Origin: Datnioides undecimradiatus
Taxonomy: Eukaryota > Chordata > Actinopteri > Lobotiformes > Datnioididae
Reading direction: 5' to 3'
Length of the DNA: 64,000 bases
Assembly (NCBI GenBank): GCA_008933995.1
Contig: WARS01000071.1
Coordinates: forward strand, 2,095,047-2,159,046
This document shows, one piece after another, positions 1-11,230 of the stretch; within the stretch, counting starts at the first letter, position 1, and each line of letters begins with the position of its first letter. The notes under the pieces are model-generated. The model saw nothing but the letters and a program-made list of their open reading frames with translations, had not been told where the DNA came from and made no database searches. The position numbers and the translations under genes were made by a program.

Positions 1-128
1 GGAGTGAAGGAGGTGAGCTGAGGGAGAGAGGAACATGAGTCCACAACAATGCTGCCGCTCTGTTTTCTGTCCCGCCGCAAAGAGAATTACCGACGTAATG
101 AATCAGCGGAGATTGAAGAGGGGAGGGT

Positions 129-171
129 GCACACACACACGCGCACACACACACTCTCTCTCACACACACT

Positions 172-211
<40 letters not shown>
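129..211. repeat. Compound (CA)n-(CT)n-(GA)n microsatellite
   Basis: A run of CA units interrupted by GCG passes through short CT and CA blocks into an almost pure GA tract (about 174-211). The short CT block before the GA tract could pair with it in single strands. It forces long low-complexity reading frames in this area, which are not genes. Confidence 0.95.
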
Positions 212-212
<1 letters not shown>

Positions 213-315
213 GAGTGAAGGAGAAAGTCGAATCATTATGAAACGATAATTTATTCCGATGCACAAATGGAGTTGACCTTTAGCACCGGACTCACTGTCG
301 CCTGTTGAAACAGTA

Positions 316-331
316 GGTGTGTGTGTGTGTG

Positions 332-364
<33 letters not shown>
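316..364. repeat. (GT)n microsatellite
   Basis: About 24 GT units with a single GCAT interruption near 331. The Cys-Val frames reading through it (317-586) are repeat translations. Confidence 0.95.
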
Positions 365-368
<4 letters not shown>

Positions 369-510
369 TCATGCACGTGTCATTAAGCAAACGTGTGCGC
401 CCATGCGTGTCAGTGTGTCTCTGGGTCAAACCCTGCGCCTGCATGTGCGCAGCTGTCGCTCTGTGCAGGCTGCCGGTGCCTCTGAGCGCACCGTGTGGTG
501 TGTGTCCGAC

Positions 511-529
511 GTGTGTGTGTGTGTGTGTG
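511..529. repeat. Short (GT)n microsatellite
   Basis: Nine to ten GT units. It marks the left edge of the CpG-containing stretch that follows. Confidence 0.85.
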
Positions 530-539
530 CCTTATGTTG

Positions 540-1404
540 ATCAGCTGGCTGATTGGCGCGAGCCGTCACTCTGTGTCACAGTCTGAGCGGGCCGAGAATA
601 GATTCATCAGCTGCACTCGATAAACTTCTCTCAGCTAAATCCATCACTTCTCATCTCCGTCAGCGTCTCCTCGCCACGATTTCAGTCCTCAGACACTTCT
701 CCAACAGTCCGCCGCAGGTAGGATGTGTGTATAATCACGTATCTGAGGACAGTATGAAGACAGCGTGTCAATGTGAATGGGCTCGCGCCTACGGAGCATT
801 AGCACCAGAGCGTGAAGCTTTCAGCGTTCAGCTCATTGTGTCGCTGTGCGATTAGCTCGCCGCTCTGAGAGGCTCTCCAACGCCACCGTGCGTGACCTGC
901 CCAGCAGCCAACGGCAGGTGGACACGGTTAGAGACGAGCCGGTGGAGCACGTGGCTGCTGAAGCTGAAGTTCATCTTTGTTAGCTTGAACCGCTAATGTT
1001 GTGTTGCTGCAGAGTTTCACTTTTTAATTACATAACTAAGTTTTTAATATGAGATCAGTTGCGATCTGATGCGCTGACTGATCTCTGATAACGTGACGCT
1101 GCAGCTTCTTCTTCCTCCTCCGCGTTCGGGTTTTCTGGCACAGATTTCCCCCGCGGGCGCCGAGTGACTGACGGGAGGCAAAGTGCAACAACAAAATTAG
1201 GCTCCGATATGAAAAAAGGAGATGAAACGTGGCGTCTGACTGAACCACATGAGAGCGTCACGCCCGCTGCGAAGGATTATCTCGCCGTTCAGAGGCGAGG
1301 AGCAAACTGAGACGTAGAAGAAGAGTTTGTGTATTTGCACAAATAATAAACAAACAACATGTTCTATGATCATTAATGGACTGAAAAACCCTGAGGCTGT
1401 GGTT
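540..1404. other. CpG-containing unique DNA, no supported gene
   Basis: CpG is frequent compared with most of the window, for example around 545-600, 655-720 and 1140-1165. A donor-like CAG|GTAGGA junction sits at 716/717 after an open stretch, and an inverted CCAAT (ATTGG) lies near 551. Together these would be compatible with a promoter and untranslated exon. However, there is no recognisable protein, no acceptor partner I can assign and no clear core promoter, so I call only the composition. The plus-strand frame of about 100 codons at 553-855 resembles nothing I know. Confidence 0.3.
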
Positions 1405-1675
1405 AATAATAAATGGACGGTACGCATAAAGCGCCCATTCTACTCTTTCGACCAATCAGAGCGCTTTACACTACAAGTCGGCATCCATCCATTCATACGC
1501 TGCTCATCAGAAAGGAAACTAACACTCAGACTCGTCCATGCACCGATGGACACACAGCCGCTTGGTGCAGTTTGGGGTTTAGCGTCTTGCCCAGGGACAC
1601 GTCTGCATGCAGCCCGGAGGAGTCGGGGATCGAACCGCCAGTCGTCTGATGACTCTACCTCTGAGATGCTGCAGC
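1405..1675 (-). mobile_element. tRNA-derived SINE, near full length, antisense
   Basis: Read on the minus strand, the element starts with a tRNA-like head. An A-box-like CTCAGAGGTAGAG (1653-1665) is followed about 30 bases later by a B box GGTTCGATCCCC (1625-1636), the spacing of an internal RNA polymerase III promoter. A body follows with the phrase GGGCAAGACGCTAAACCCCAA, and then a tail in which AAAGCGCTCTGATTGGTCGAA and GCGCTTTATGC precede TCCATTTATT (about 1405-1450). From memory, this order of head, body and tail is that of a SINE that is common in teleosts. Substitutions throughout mark it as an old, inactive copy. A true tRNA gene is excluded because the tRNA-like part has no complete cloverleaf and continues into the body. 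SINEs are mobilised by a partner LINE. Confidence 0.8.
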
Positions 1676-1964
1676 TGAATACAGCAGCACGTCTGCAGCA
1701 CCAACAACATGTAGTCGATGGCGTGGTGGACGATCCCACAGCTGTCACAAAGACAGGAAGTAAAGGCTAAACAAGACAGGAGTGATCGGATCAAAACAAG
1801 TGGTGCAGCAACTAAATCAACCCTTTGACAAACAGATAAAGTAGAAAACTAATCTTTAATCAGGTCTGACACAACATCCTGCTATCTGTGTTTCGGCCAA
1901 TGAAAGGCGCCTAGCTCCACCATCACGTCTGGACCTGAAATCATCATCTCCTCCGTCGTTCCCT

Positions 1965-2054
1965 CACCGCCTTCAAGACAAAAGCTCGAGCCCCGGCTGT
2001 TTGGTGAACGCCTGCTCACCTTTGCTTTGGATGCGAGCGTCTGCCAAATGAAAT
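1965..2054 (+). mobile_element. LINE/SINE 3' tail fragment
   Basis: The block ends in TGCTTTGGATGCGAGCGTCTGCCAAATG (2023-2050, given here only by its key words GCTTTGGAT and GCGTCTGCCAAATG). This is the 3'-end sequence that also closes, in inverse orientation, the LINE fragments at 3831 and 19240. The preceding 50 bases could encode the last residues of a reverse transcriptase ORF (FKTKARAP), but they are too short to be sure. It is the 3' end of a truncated retroposon inserted in plus orientation. Confidence 0.5.
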
Positions 2055-2055
2055 A

Positions 2056-2815
2056 TCACGAATGTGTTCAGAGGCTGGAAGTGTCAGCTCAGCTCCCCGC
2101 TCCTTGGTCTGGGTCACAGGCTTTCATCACTGCTCATAAACGAGTCTGCCTAACTGATTGCCACTGATATTTGAGCTGAGGGGTTGGAGCGGAGGCTTTG
2201 CACTCTGAGATGAGGAGGGAGCAGCGATCCCTCGGGATACACTGCACACTTTGATTTGTGAAGCCGGATCCCCTGGATCTCCACCTCCGTACGCCTCGTT
2301 CCGGTGCCTCTATCATTTTAGGGTGTGTGTTAGCCGGACCGAAAGGAGCAAACTCTGATCTTCAGGTTATTACAATCCAATCACCCTGCTGCGGGCTCAA
2401 CCTCTCAAGTCCTTGGAAAAGAGTACAGGCCTTCGTTTGAGCTTTAAAAGCATTAAATAACAGGAAGACGCCCCAGGTTCCCAACAGGAACGAGGGAACA
2501 TGCAGTCGGGGGAGGTGGAGGCCCAGAACTGATGCTGGGCTGGATCAAACTGTATCTGCAGAACATTAAAGGACACACACACTCATGCCCACGTAGGTCC
2601 CCAAGGGTCAAGAGATCGGTTTTGTTCCAACAGCGACGCACACTGCAACAGAGCAGTGAGTCAGTAGTTGTCCGCCTGCTGGACCATAAACACACAAACA
2701 CATGCATGCACAGGCGCACACACAGAGAACACGTGTATCCCCAGAATCGCACACAAACAGTCCTGTCGCCAGAGACCGGTGATAGATTGCTTGACAGTGT
2801 TGCCGTTAGCTTCTT
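2056..2815. other. Unique DNA, no gene seen
   Basis: Frames of 60 to 165 codons occur on both strands but overlap each other and run into the CA tract at 2820. The stretch 2690-2760 is irregularly CA-rich. No splice pair, repeat family or motif was recognised. Confidence 0.5.
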
Positions 2816-2817
2816 GT

Positions 2818-2819
<2 letters not shown>

Positions 2820-2850
<31 letters not shown>
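2820..2850. repeat. (CA)n microsatellite
   Basis: Fifteen uninterrupted CA units, a likely length-polymorphic locus. Confidence 0.95.
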
Positions 2851-2853
<3 letters not shown>

Positions 2854-3600
2854 TGCCCCTCAGTAGGACGTGGGCAAACAGCAGAGCAGCAGACGAGCTC
2901 GATCTTATCGGCTTCACTGGAGGAAATCCATTTCAGAGGTCAATCTTTTGTGACTTCCACCAACAATCCAGCGGAAAGCTCCACCCTCAGATATGTTTTA
3001 CTCCGTCAGCCGTCGTCACTTTCATATGAGCCGTCGACAGTTCAGCCCAGGACCCAGGAGCTGTTCCGACAAGAAGTGCTGTAATTGGCTTTTTCTCTCG
3101 GACCAATTCTTCTTCGCTCTCCCCGTCTTACCTCTTAGTTTCTCTCCGACAGTGGCTTTATAACAGGCCGCTGCCAGATGCATTGTTCAGCCGCTGGGCG
3201 TACATGACAGCAGACGGCGGCTCGACACAGACAACAATAAAGCTTAAGTGTCTGGGTTAGTGCACTGATTTCTGGTCCACGAGGCCGCCTCCGGGGCAGA
3301 TAGTGACATCACTGCCAGGCCCTCTGGGGTGTTTTCTCGCTGTTGTTGCAGAAATAGAGGTTTTACAGTCAAAGGCTTGCTTTGATGCTTAAATGCTGAA
3401 CTTCTTGGAAGAGCGCCACTGAGACTGGCTGATCATTGGGCCCCGAAAGCACATTTTAACTGCAGCAGTGGGTCTCAGTATCACTGATATGAACATATCC
3501 CAAATGCAAACCCTGACCAGAACTGATAAGAGCGACATATGGTGCAGCTTTGGTGCAACCAAGGTTCTCTGACTGGTTATAACGAGCAAAACACACCCCT
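2851..3600. other. Unique DNA, no gene seen
   Basis: Mixed-composition sequence leading up to the mariner fragment. The minus-strand frame at 3389-3706 overlaps the mariner C-terminus in the wrong frame, so it is a shadow. Part of 3400-3600 may be the 3' untranslated part of that mariner copy, but no terminal repeat could be found. Confidence 0.4.
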
Positions 3601-3603
3601 GAT

Positions 3604-3690
3604 TTACATTTGGCCACCATCCCCTTCGAAGTAGTCTCCTTGTGCGGGGATACGCTGCTCCCAGAGCTCCTTCCACGCTAAGCTCACTCC
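3604..3690 (-). pseudogene. mariner-like transposase, C-terminal fragment (copy 1)
   Basis: In the minus strand the frame 3678 to 3604 reads through AWKELWEQ..., AQGDYFEGDGG and then a stop codon. The order of a W-K-x-x-W helix, a basic stretch and the closing G-D-Y-F-E-G-D motif is how many mariner transposases end. Mariner enzymes cut and paste elements between short terminal inverted repeats using a D,D,34D catalytic triad. None of the catalytic residues is present here, since only about 25 C-terminal codons are readable. The same C-terminal motif appears again at 33961-34034. A dead, 5'-lost copy is the simplest reading; an unrelated chance match is unlikely because the motif recurs. Confidence 0.6.
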
Positions 3691-3830
3691 CTGGAAGTCC
3701 GGTCATGTGACCTCAGAAAGAAAGAAAGCAGTCTAACTGTGTACGGGTGAACCCTTGGAGCTGTTTGTGGTGTTGAAGTAGCAGCCAGCTTTGTGGTTGT
3801 GCCTTCTTCTTTCTACAACTCCTCAAAGTC

Positions 3831-4230
3831 TTTTGGCAGACGCTTTCATCCCAAGTGACGTACAACACAAGCAAAGATCACAAGCAACTCAGGCTAAGCA
3901 CTAAGAAACGTTTTGAGTCCAGTAGGACCAAGGCGTTGACAGGTAGAGCTGATGTGCTTGTTTTGAGAGGAGGTGTTTGGAGAACAATAATCAGTTTCTT
4001 GAAGGTTGTGAGGGACTCTGCAGATCGACTGGAGTTTAGGTAACTCACCCACCACTGTGGGACGACAGAGGAGACCTTGTGATGCTGGGGCTGGACGTAT
4101 CTCATTGGCTGAGCGTCGAGAGCAGGATGGAGTGTAGACGTGGATGAGGGGGCTCAGGAAACCAGGAGCAGGTTTAGTTACAGTTTTGTAAGCAAGCGTC
4201 AACGATTTGAAGCGACTGGGAGCCAGTGCA
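3831..4230 (-). pseudogene. L2-like LINE, 3' end with reverse-transcriptase C-terminus (copy 1)
   Basis: Read from 4230 down to 3831. The sequence begins with LHWLPV (first part of the conserved C-terminal block of L2/CR1-type reverse transcriptases) and continues with AYKTVTKPAPGFLSPLIHVYTPS and RSANE, in frame to about 4080. Beyond that the frame is lost, although VPQWW, RSAESLTTFKKL can still be read in a neighbouring frame. It closes with the 3' tail ACGTCACTTGGGATGAAAGC plus GTCTGCCAAAAG (3831-3866). Full elements carry endonuclease and reverse-transcriptase domains; here only the last 110 or so codons and the tail remain. Such 5' truncation is usual for target-primed insertion. Frameshifts and stops show that it is inactive. 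The same family is seen at 19240-19620 and 27600-27862. The clade assignment (L2) is from memory. Confidence 0.75.
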
Positions 4231-5404
4231 TCTATAATATCCTCTAAACTATAACCAAGTTGTGTTGTATATTGAACATATTGTTGTGCAATGCTATATA
4301 TCGTAGCCTGCCTACTCTTTTCAGTAGAGTAACCTTCATTATCAATGTGACATGTAGCAACATTGAGAGCGAGAAGATCGTAGAGACACACTGCTGCCTC
4401 TAGTATTCCTGCAGTATTCTTATAGTGTTATAGACATTTGGAACAATCTCCAGCTGAAACTGAATTAAATATAAACCCAAGACGTCTAATATCTTTATAT
4501 CAGAACAGAATAGACAAGAGAAGATCTGTGAAGAAAGCGAGGTGAGAGCAGTCACGTAGCTCGGTTTGTAAAAGCGAAGGGTGTGTTTTCAAAGGCGGGC
4601 AACCAGAGGTGACCTTTTCACTCAGCTGAAGACTTTGATTTCTCTGCTAACGTACAGAAACATCTTCACACTCCAGCGAAGGACAGACCTTTATCTGACA
4701 ACAATGGTTTATTTTATTTCCTCAGAAACTATAAGGAATGTGCTTTTTCACTAAAATGTCATCCGTGTTGATTGTCTCACAGGAGTTGTGCTTTAGACAG
4801 GGGACCTTTTCGGAGCAGATTAAGAAGAGAAGACGGTTTGTTCATGACTGAGCTGTGAAATTACCTGCAGTGAAATGCTTAAACATTGCAAATGCAAACA
4901 AATGCACTTTGGTGTCCTTGCATGCAAAATCAGTCAAAATCAGACATTAGCCTGTTGCGGGATTGGTAAAAGTAGCTGGATGCTCTACTAAAAGTCTGCG
5001 TGAACAGTAGAAATACATGTTTATTTAAAAGCTGTGAGACCGATGGAGAAGATGCGACTGTATGAAAGAAACAGGACATAAAACAGAAACAAGAGGGAAT
5101 GAAAAGTGATCTTTCAGCTTCAGTCTGTAATTGCGTTAATTCTAAAAGGTCAAGGATCTTTGAAAGTGTGATTAATGCGTGCTTTAATTTGATTTCAAAC
5201 ACTTTAAAACCAGGCCAGTTACTGTGCATACAGAGGTTGTTGGGCTTTGGTCTTTATAAACACAGGTGTGTCACGACTAATGAAAAGAGCAATTCAGCAT
5301 GTGAAACACACCCAGTAACAACCCAAACTGCACGGGGACTTCAAGTGTAGTCAGCGTAGCCACAATGATGTCAGTCGTTGGTCAGGGAAGCCTTGGGTTT
5401 GGCA
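4231..5404. other. Unique AT-leaning DNA, no gene seen
   Basis: Long runs without CpG. A TATATATCG stretch lies near 4290-4300, and short unsupported frames occur on both strands. Nothing else was recognised. Confidence 0.5.
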
Positions 5405-5410
5405 CTGTAG

Positions 5411-5462
5411 CAGTCGCCATCTTGGTTTTTTGGGACCCAGCGGTGACCGTATTTGGATGTGC
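5411..5462 (+). repeat. Short dispersed-repeat fragment
   Basis: The phrase CGCCATCTTGGTTTTTTGGG followed by GTGACCGTATTTGGAT matches, from memory, a repeat with this wording seen in many teleost genomes. Only about 50 bases are recognisable. The 96-codon plus frame at 5365-5655 runs through it and is therefore not trusted as a gene. Confidence 0.45.
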
Positions 5463-5465
5463 ATT

Positions 5466-6925
5466 GCCTATAATTTACCAAAAGAACATTGAAGAAGACT
5501 TGAGACTAACTGGCCAGGAAAATGCCTTCATAACACTACGGTTGATACTTCAGGAGACCTCTATGCAAGCTGAATTCCTCTTAGACGACATCTACGTACA
5601 CGCTGCTCTGCAAGATTGGTGCAGATGCAGTAAAAAGGCACCTTTTGGATGTTAATGATTGAACAACAAAATCATCCCAGTAGAAGTCAGCTGGAGTGGC
5701 AAATCAAGTGACTGCATAATGATGAAACGGTTCAGAGAGGACTCGTGTAACTAGCTGCGATTTAGCTGGACGTGCTCCACTCAACACCTCAGCTTCCCTC
5801 ATTTTGGGAAGCAGGAAGCAGTTCGCAGGGAGACAAATCCAGCAGGTAGGTCAGGTTTGGAGCTGTGATTGTGTGAGTGAGTCGAGCGAGCTAATGTGTT
5901 TTCAGCACACTGGGGGCAGCACCCTGAGCACCACCGAAGCCCGTGTTGACACAACGCTGAGCACTGACTCACCGAAGTAATTGCTCTGCAGTATGTGCAT
6001 TACTGCGTCGCACTCTGTTCATTCACCAGCGGAAACGTCCTGGAACTGTTTGATTGCACCTCGCAGTCGGTGCTTTTAGAGTTGGTGTTCACTGAAGTCT
6101 CACAGAGCAACCTCTACTACCGCTGCTGTTCAGGCATCGGCCTTGAGCCTGCACGTCCTGCGTCACCTTCCAACAACGCACAATGAAACACGCCTCTGCA
6201 CCACGCGCATTGTGTCATTATGTGCGTCATACCAACTCTTCTTTTCATGCTCTTTTCATGTGGTTGAGTGAAAGTGACGTCGGTACAACTCTCAGAGGTG
6301 ATAAATGCTGCAAATTACACTTAACCTGCAAATGCAAAGTGCAGCAAATGTTTCTAAAATGCATGTATACTAGGAGAGTAAAGATGAACCGATATAAACT
6401 CAGAAATTGGTTTTAAAGTTAAAGATATGACATATTGATACTTGGACCTCTGGATCGATCTGAATGTGCTGTGAGCCGGTCGATGGCCCGACTTTAAAGT
6501 TATGAATCGGTTGAGTGAAGCTGTGACACTGCTGCTTCTGCAAAGTTCAGAGGTCAGCGCGAGACTCTCAGGGGACTCGTCACAGTGACGTTGCCGTAGC
6601 GTTGCCTGCAGGGCAAACACAAAAGCAGCATGTCCGACGCCACCGGCAACATTTACAGCGCAGCGCCAAAACCTCAGATCAAACGTCTGGAAGGGATTTG
6701 GATCGTCTATAAGGGAGTGATGCACACCTTTAATGTGTACTGTACATGCATGAACACACTGGGCTCGTCAGTCTGCTGCTGCCTGTGCTAACCCACCACT
6801 TCCCAGAGCTGCGTGTGCGTCCACGAACAACAGATCTGTTCTTCGTTGGAGATGATGCAGTGTGATCTGTTTGTGTTCAGAGGTATCAGACAATGTGATT
6901 AGTGATCACATGACGATGACTCATG
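5466..6925. other. Unique DNA, no gene seen
   Basis: Includes ACACTGGGGGCAGCAC near 5907-5922, a partial CTCF-like core with a mismatch at an important position. The longest frame (minus, 6354-6725) has no recognisable domain. Confidence 0.45.
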
Positions 6926-6930
6926 GTTAA

Positions 6931-6947
6931 AGAGAGAGAGAGAGAGA
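6931..6947. repeat. Short (GA)n tract
   Basis: Eight to nine GA units. Confidence 0.85.
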
Positions 6948-6949
6948 CA

Positions 6950-8238
6950 GAGGATCATCCAGGCTGTGCACCAACCTGTACCAGCGTGCTCTGGTCCTGC
7001 ATGCACACCGGAGGCAGGAAAGCACAATGAAGTGCTCTCTGTGCTGCCCTCCCAGTGGGCAAAACCCAAAGCAGTGCCTTACACGCTACATGCACTACAG
7101 AGATGTCGTAAACCATTTTTATCTTGAAAACAGAAATGCATTTGTTGAGCTAAATGCTCAAAAACGCCTGCATGCTCTGATTCGAGGGTTTCTGGATGTG
7201 GTTTTTGCAGCTGTCTGACTTTAATCCCATAATTAATCTCAGAAATTGCATCAGAGCAAACGTATATTGTATAATTTTATCAGGTAATCGACACAGAAAG
7301 TTGAAACACAGCAAAAGTGGGTTATTTGACTATGAAGCGACCTTGTGTAGCGGTAAAGCCGAGGCAGGTGAGGTGATGGATTGATACGGTCTCCTGTTAT
7401 TTTTCTTGTTTCGACAGTGACGGTGACGGGACAGGAGAATGATCGAAGGAGCGTGAAAGAGCGAGCAGAGCTGCAGGAAGCCAGGGCGAGTCTGGAGGAA
7501 CGGAGCTGAGGGTCCAGTTGGAAAATGAAATATTCATCAGAATATAAATTACTCCCTGTTTAATTTAATAAAAAGAGGAATAATGAGGTTGTGATTCATG
7601 GCCTTTGTGCTCCAAAGTGCCCGTCTGTCTGAACTTTGCTTTATTCACACTGTGTCTCAACACGGAGGCCTGTTGCATCCCCGACCTTGCCACTGCACAG
7701 CATAAAACCAGACTCTTTGCCTCTTTTCTGCAGCTGGTGCACATCTTTCCAGCCACACCAGACCAACTGACCAGGTCAGTCAGATGTCTGGTGCGCAGGT
7801 AGTGGACTGAGTTTATCTAATGTCTGAATCACTGGAGCTGAGGTCGTCTGTGAGCAAAAGGCCACCTCAGGCACCTCCGGCTGCAGGAAGTCAAGGCTGC
7901 AACAGGAAGCACTGGTGACTCACAGGTCGATTCATAGAGCTCTTACTCTTCTCCTGCATGAATGTGCATGTGCATGCTGCAATCTGCAACTTCGCAGCTG
8001 GGATGCCGCTAAATTCCTCACACCGGTCCAGGAAACAGTGGGTGGCAACTTAGACTGGTTTGGTTTTTCCGAAGTCGTGTTGTCATCTCTGATTGAATTT
8101 TGATCACGTGGCTGCACTTTGCAGTAAACCGCTGGAACAGAAGCCCCGACTGTTTGCATCTCTCTCCCTCTTAAACTCAGATTCCTCCTCTCTCGCTCTT
8201 TATCTCGCTGTCTCGTCTGCTGAGATAAGCATGGAGAC
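6950..8238. other. Unique DNA, no gene seen
   Basis: Short overlapping frames only, for example 7605-7802 plus against 7565-7756 minus, neither with a known motif. Around 8150-8215 the plus strand is pyrimidine-rich before the GT repeat. Confidence 0.5.
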
Positions 8239-8240
8239 AG

Positions 8241-8276
8241 GCGTGTGTGTGCGTGTGTGTGTGTGTGTGTGTGTGC
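8241..8276. repeat. (GT)n microsatellite with GC interruptions
   Basis: GT units with CG breaks. A second, more irregular GT-rich patch follows at about 8376-8407. Confidence 0.9.
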
Positions 8277-8476
8277 GCCTGCGTGCACTTGTTTAGGCAG
8301 CCTTGGCTTTTATTGCTAATTTAGGTGAGAGGTGATCCATCACATAATGAAGCATGTAGTGAAATGCATTTGTCTGAGTGTGTGAGTGTGTGCGTGCGTG
8401 TGTGCGCATGTTTTATTGCCTGCCTTGAGATGTCAACAACCTGAATATTGTATGAGAGGAATTACAACTAAAACAA

Positions 8477-8502
8477 ACACACACACACACACACACACAC
8501 AC
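8477..8502. repeat. (CA)n microsatellite
   Basis: Thirteen CA units. It lies about 200 bases after a GT tract on the same strand, so the two could pair in a single strand. Confidence 0.9.
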
Positions 8503-8601
8503 TGTAAAGGTTGAATGATGAGCGGAGCAAATGCATGTTTATCCTTTGGCTTCTGCTGTTCCGTAATTCAGGTTGATGGATGAGTAATCAGCTAATGATA
8601 T

Positions 8602-8649
8602 GAGCGAGAGAGGCAGAGAGAGGCAGAGAGAGAGGGAGAGAGAGAGAGG
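8602..8649. repeat. (GA)n-rich purine tract
   Basis: GA units with two GGCAGAGAGA repeats and a pure (GA) end, followed by further purine-rich sequence to about 8672. Confidence 0.85.
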
Positions 8650-10258
8650 ACGGGAAGGACGAGGAGAGAGTGAGACAGGCTGACAGTGATGCATCGATCT
8701 GATTGGCTGGACAGATCAGCGCAGACACCAGCTTTATTTAACAGAGGTCTCGGCTAGACACGACTCGTCCAGGTGAAATATAGTTCCTTGCACTAATATA
8801 TTAATATTTAGATGTGCATGTACAAACTGCACCGAGATACAGGAGCTGCCAGCGATAACAGAGTCATGTGACCATCTGCAGTGCCGCCTGGGAGCGTCTG
8901 TGCATTGTCGCCATGTAGCGCCTTCGACAGCAAACACCACCAAGAGACCAAACGGCACCAAAAACGATGTTTCCAGATTCGGCAGTGGCGACTTCTCCCA
9001 CTTCGTCGGCCGCTGATTTGATAAAGTGAACACTGCAGATGCTTCTTCACCCTATTAGCATCTCCAGGCTGCGATCAAAGCCCGGCAGGAGCTGGGAAGA
9101 CATCCTTGGTATCTGAAAAGTAGAGCCGCCTGCTGTCACTGCAGAGTCGTGCTGTTTGTGTTTGACTTGTGTTTGCTTTTGTGCGACTGAGTGACGACTC
9201 TGGGTGGTTCACGATGCAAAGCGTGTCTTTGTGCGATCTGAAACACGATCATGCTCAGATTTTAACCTAGAGATGAGAGGAGCGAACTGGTTCTGGATCC
9301 GGGCCCAGCGTGGGAACCAGGACTGAGCTCGACAGCAGCAGGGTCGGGTCGACACACAGGAAGAGGCACTGTAAGACGGACGGCGGGCTGTTTGTTTAGA
9401 GCTCCGCTGCATCTTTGCACTTTTGTCTTTTGTCTTTACGTCGACCTTCCTCCTCTATCTCCCTCGCCCGTCTATCCCTCTCGTTCAGCCTATGAATGAT
9501 GCATAGACCGCGGGATAGACGAAGCACACATTGAAAATCGGCGGTGACCTTTGCTGATAAGCTGAAAGCCGGAGTTGCCGTTACTCCACTCCGCTGTGAG
9601 CTCGGGGCTCAGAAACCGTCTCCTTGACAATTATGGAAATTGCTGCTGCCGGCACACGGAGCTGACCGGCTGAAAGGCAGAGCTCCCTGAAACCAGAGAG
9701 TCCACTTTGTTTAATTCACCACTAATGCTTTTGCATCGTAGATGGAACAAAGGATGAGTTCGTTCTCCTCTAATCAAAACCTAAATTGGAGAATCGATTC
9801 TGCAGAAAGCCGGCTCGCAAACAAAAAAAGTGAAATTGTCCAAAAATGTTGTATGTGCAAAACATTCGCCAGTCATCCACTCTGTCACACTGAGGTTGGA
9901 GATTGGAGCGTGACAGCAACTTCTGCCCGGGGGTACGGAGAGGACGGCGAGCCTACAGGTGGGTGCTGAGGTGGAAGCGGATGCAAGCATCAGCAGCTGA
10001 TTGCCGGGGTTAAACAAGACACGAGCTGTGAGTCGAACGGTGCGCTCAGGTTGTCCCGGCACACCACAAGGTGCAGAACCAGCATGAGGAGGTGACGTGG
10101 CGCCCGGGTAAACGCAGAAATCAGGAAACAGAGCGCGACTTTCTTTTGCGCTTTCTCCCCTTTCTCAAAAACGCTGCATCGTGATCAGCTTCAACGATTC
10201 GAGGTGAGAGGTTCAAGGACACGGCGCAGTTCAAACCTGCCTGCCAGAAGCCGCAAAG
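8650..10258. other. Unique DNA, no gene seen
   Basis: Contains several frames of 67 to 100 codons on both strands (for example 8734-9033 minus and 9781-10062 minus) with no family resemblance. 9430-9480 is pyrimidine-rich. The segment 9600-9730, with CTTGACAATTATGGAAATTG, looks AT-motif rich and could be a regulatory island, but nothing firmer is visible. Confidence 0.45.
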
Positions 10259-10434
10259 CAGGAGTTTTAGCAGGATTTAGTGGCGTTTAGAGAACCAACC
10301 ATCCACTTCCTGCCCCTCTTTACCGAGCTGAAAGAGGACCTGCCTCCTCTGTAGATGAAGGGTACATTCATATTCGGTATTACCAACATTATATTCCAGT
10401 ATATCCCCTAAAATCCTCCGTCCTGGACCTTTAA
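10259..10434 (-). mobile_element. Short non-autonomous DNA-element-like repeat
   Basis: On the minus strand the copy opens at about 10434 with TTTAAAGGTCCAGGACGGAG and GATTTTAGGGGATAT. It continues through GGAATATAATGTTGG and AGAGGAGGCAGGTCCTCTT, and ends with GCCACTAAATCCTGC at about 10262. This order is that of a teleost repeat I remember whose two ends carry the same AGGATTTAG word as a terminal inverted repeat. Both end words are present here in opposite orientation. Most of the internal part of the remembered family is missing, so this is an internally deleted or rearranged copy. The 105-codon minus frame at 10277-10594 runs through it and is rejected as a gene. There is no transposase, so any movement would have needed one supplied elsewhere. 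Confidence 0.6.
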
Positions 10435-11110
10435 ATGATCTAAAAAGCTGCAAAACAACAACTAAGAAGTTTCCAGTAGCAGCAACTAAAGCTTCTCGGG
10501 ACGTTTTCATGTCCACGTTGCAGATACGTTTGATCTTCTCACTGTTTCGTTGAGCCTCGGCCATTGTGAGCGAAATGCTGAAAACGCTTTTCAAACTTTA
10601 TTTTTTAAATCAAAGTCGAATTTGTTTCATATTCAAGGAGAAATCTCATTTTGTAGCTTCCCTTCCCTCGGTGGGATCTCATTTGGGCGGATAATAGTTG
10701 AATGTGTTGCTTATTAATCACGAGGGACAGGACACTTCATTTTTCATACTGGGTGTATTTTTACATTCACATCCTGCAGCTCTGAATGCCCAGCTCCTCT
10801 CAGCCTCAAGCACCGAGACGTTTCATCTGATCTTCACTTCATCTGGGCTCCTGGAAGAACTGATTATTCACAAGTGCCTGATTTTGCTTCTGATGACCCA
10901 AGGGAGCAAGAAAAATGGATTTTCTGGTGTGAGGTTTGTAGAAATTCGCCGTTTGAGCCCTCTGATATCTCTCTGCCGTGCCTCAGCTTTCTGTTTGCAT
11001 GAAACATCTGCTAATTGGTGAAATGTCAAGTTCATCAATGACCAAAATGTACTTCTGAAGAGCAGCTCTGAATAGATATCGAATGATACCAAGATCTAGT
11101 TTTTCCGACA
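10435..11110. other. Unique DNA, no gene seen
   Basis: Starts at the outer end of the short element. Includes a plus-strand frame of 107 codons at 10698-11021 with no known domain. Confidence 0.45.
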
Positions 11111-11116
11111 TCCTGA

Positions 11117-11230
11117 TCTTCTCCTCCCCTGCGGTCACTCCTGACCCTTTCCCTTTCCTCACCCTCAAGCCTCCTCCCTTCCTCTCCTATCATCCTCTCC
11201 ATCGTTCCTCCCCCTATCCCCTATCTCCTT
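11117..11230. repeat. Pyrimidine-rich tract
   Basis: About 110 bases that are almost only C and T on the plus strand, with no fixed repeat unit. Such tracts can adopt triplex (H-DNA) structures or serve as polypyrimidine tracts before an acceptor. There is no clear AG acceptor with an exon behind it. Confidence 0.7.

Noticed and set aside
317-586. Cys-Val-rich frames
   Set aside because: They are translations of (GT)n.
1625-1665. Possible functional tRNA gene (A and B boxes)
   Set aside because: There is no complete cloverleaf, and the sequence continues into the body and tail of a SINE.
2532-3029. Plus-strand frame of 165 codons
   Set aside because: It is kept open by the (CA)n tract at 2820-2850 (His-Thr repeats), and overlapping minus frames are equally long.
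3894-4391. Minus-strand frame of 165 codons
   Set aside because: It is part of the LINE reverse-transcriptase fragment read partly out of frame, so it is annotated as a mobile-element relic.
5365-5655. Plus-strand 96-codon frame with a hydrophobic N-terminus
   Set aside because: It runs through a dispersed-repeat phrase at 5411-5462 and has no further support.
10277-10594. Minus-strand 105-codon frame
   Set aside because: Half of it lies inside the short DNA-element-like repeat.
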